From Candidatus Thorarchaeota archaeon (lineage in GTDB: Archaea > Asgardarchaeota > Thorarchaeia > Thorarchaeales > Thorarchaeaceae), in contig JAHQWZ010000014.1 in assembly GCA_029856425.1 (NCBI GenBank), positions 1 through 16,063 on the forward strand: a stretch of DNA of 16,063 nt. The letters run 5' to 3'. Position numbers and translations under genes: made by a program. This document shows, one piece after another, positions 15,319 to 16,063 of the stretch. Within the stretch, counting starts at the first letter, position 1. Each line of letters opens with the position of its first letter. The notes under the pieces are model-generated. The model was not told the DNA's origin, did not search any database, and was given only the letters and a program-made list of their open reading frames with translations.

Positions 15319-15326
15319 AATTAAAG
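15319..15326. promoter_or_regulatory. Shared TATA-like box between rpo8 and the surface-protein gene
   Basis: AATTAAAG, identical to the octamer at 744-751, in a 108-base divergent gap. On the minus strand it predicts initiation near 15296, leaving a leader of about 25 bases with GGAG for rpo8. On the plus strand it predicts initiation near 15348, about 30 bases before GTG 15379. Confidence 0.4.
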
Positions 15327-15378
15327 TTGTCGTTCTATTCGTGTGCTGTTTTTTAGGCAACATACGAACCGAGTTTTG

Positions 15379-16063
15379 GTGCGTCATTTGAGCCAAAGGA
15401 CACTAGCAGCTGTTATTGTCTGCACATGTATTGCACTTTGTCTGGTCACACCTGTTTCTGCTTTCTATTTTGAATTTCACTACTTCGAAACTGACAAGCT
15501 GGTGTATGAAGTAGGTGAGACAATAAACATGGTGGCTAAGTTGATTGCGGATTTCAGCGAAGATGGATGGTGTTATGTATCATTTGCAGTAGTGACCGAC
15601 CAGGGTCCTACATTTTCAAATAGCTATTATATTCCGTCCTCAAATGATGTGCGTTACTTCAATTCATACTACACTATCATGCCAGAAGACACTTCGCCAG
15701 GACCAATTGGCTCACAGGCCTTTGTAATCTTCAATGTTGAGATCTACGATTCCTATTCACAGGGTGGGGGCGACACGATAGTCGTGAATATAACAAGAGG
15801 CCATCTCAGCGTCGTGCCATTATCACTATTGAGCATCGAATTCAACACAAATACTACAATCGAGTTCAAAGTCACAAGTACGCATAACCAATCTATTCCA
15901 TATGGGAACCGCCCGGTAACAGTTACCCTCCTCAATTCCACATTTGACCCAATAATACAATCAAATACGATTACATCCTCAAGCGGAAATGTTCAGATGA
16001 ACTGGACTAGCACTACTGGATCTCCAGGAGAATATACAGTTGTAGTAGAAGGTAATGGGACCG
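15379..16063 (+). CDS. Secreted surface protein (partial, C-terminus outside window)
   Basis: An open frame running off the right edge (228 codons). It starts MRHLSQRTLAAVIVCTCIAL and continues to PVSA|FYF, a good signal peptide with cleavage near residue 28. The ectodomain is beta-rich with sequons (NIT, NTT, NQS, NST, NWT, NGT) and a unit ending in an Ig-like pattern: NRPVTVTLLNST, then SSSGNVQMNW, then GEYTVVVEGNGT. That last part resembles the repeats of the surface protein at 9494, so the two are probably related in class though not close paralogues. No catalytic motif is seen. Start choice is uncertain: GTG 15379 gives the tidiest signal peptide; TTG 15376, TTG 15388 and a GTG near 15340 are alternatives, and no binding site decides between them. 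Confidence 0.72.
   Translation, partial: MRHLSQRTLAAVIVCTCIALCLVTPVSAFYFEFHYFETDKLVYEVGETINMVAKLIADFSEDGWCYVSFAVVTDQGPTFSNSYYIPSSNDVRYFNSYYTIMPEDTSPGPIGSQAFVIFNVEIYDSYSQGGGDTIVVNITRGHLSVVPLSLLSIEFNTNTTIEFKVTSTHNQSIPYGNRPVTVTLLNSTFDPIIQSNTITSSSGNVQMNWTSTTGSPGEYTVVVEGNGT

Noticed and set aside
1..16063. CRISPR array, insertion sequence or integrated element
   Set aside because: No regularly spaced repeats, transposase or integrase, and no attachment-site duplication of the tRNA 3' end were seen.

Overview
The window looks like a piece of an archaeal chromosome, most likely from an Asgard archaeon. A Thorarchaeota-like genome is my best guess, based on moderate GC and gene content; I could not test it by alignment. 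Archaeal markers are a TFB-type transcription factor, an archaeal-type uS10, isopentenyl phosphate kinase of the archaeal mevalonate route, a tRNA-Glu interrupted by a bulge-helix-bulge intron, and TATA-type promoters with several leaderless or near-leaderless starts. A probable Rpo8 (RPB8/RpoG) subunit narrows this to the TACK/Asgard side.

Layout. 1-720 (minus, cut by the window edge): predicted nucleotidyltransferase. 775-1989 (plus): a SufS/CsdA-like class V aminotransferase fold protein that has lost the PLP-binding lysine. 2004-2261 (minus): a small two-helix membrane protein with VirB2/TrbC-pilin topology. 2298-4121 (minus): glmS. 4202-4513 (minus): uS10. 4660-5463 (plus): isopentenyl phosphate kinase. 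5473-9264 (minus): a 1263-residue membrane-anchored HerA/VirB4-type ATPase. 9494-11458 (plus): a secreted, C-terminally anchored Ig-like surface protein. 11472-11575 (minus): tRNA-Glu(CTC) with a 29-nt intron in its D-arm. 11671-11865 (minus): a 64-residue Flp-like prepilin. 11957-13639 (minus): a TadA/VirB11-type secretion ATPase. 13696-14745 (minus): a divergent TFB paralogue. 14905-15270 (minus): Rpo8. 15379-16063 (plus, cut by the edge): a second secreted surface protein.

How the parts may work together. Housekeeping genes (glmS, uS10, ipk, rpo8, tRNA-Glu) are interspersed with cell-surface machinery. The minus-strand run tfb - tadA - flp reads like a compact pilus operon with its own initiation factor; the membrane platform protein and prepilin peptidase are not in the window. 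The HerA/VirB4-type ATPase with N-terminal membrane helices and the two-helix pilin-like protein together resemble two components of the archaeal Ced/Ted DNA-import systems, but they lie 3.2 kb apart with unrelated genes between, so the link is a hypothesis.

No stretch longer than 300 bases lacks a gene. The longest gene-free gaps are 9265-9493 (divergent promoters), 14746-14904 (nothing recognised beyond a possible tfb promoter) and 4514-4659 (divergent promoters and a perfect 12-bp palindrome). No CRISPR array, insertion sequence or rRNA was seen.
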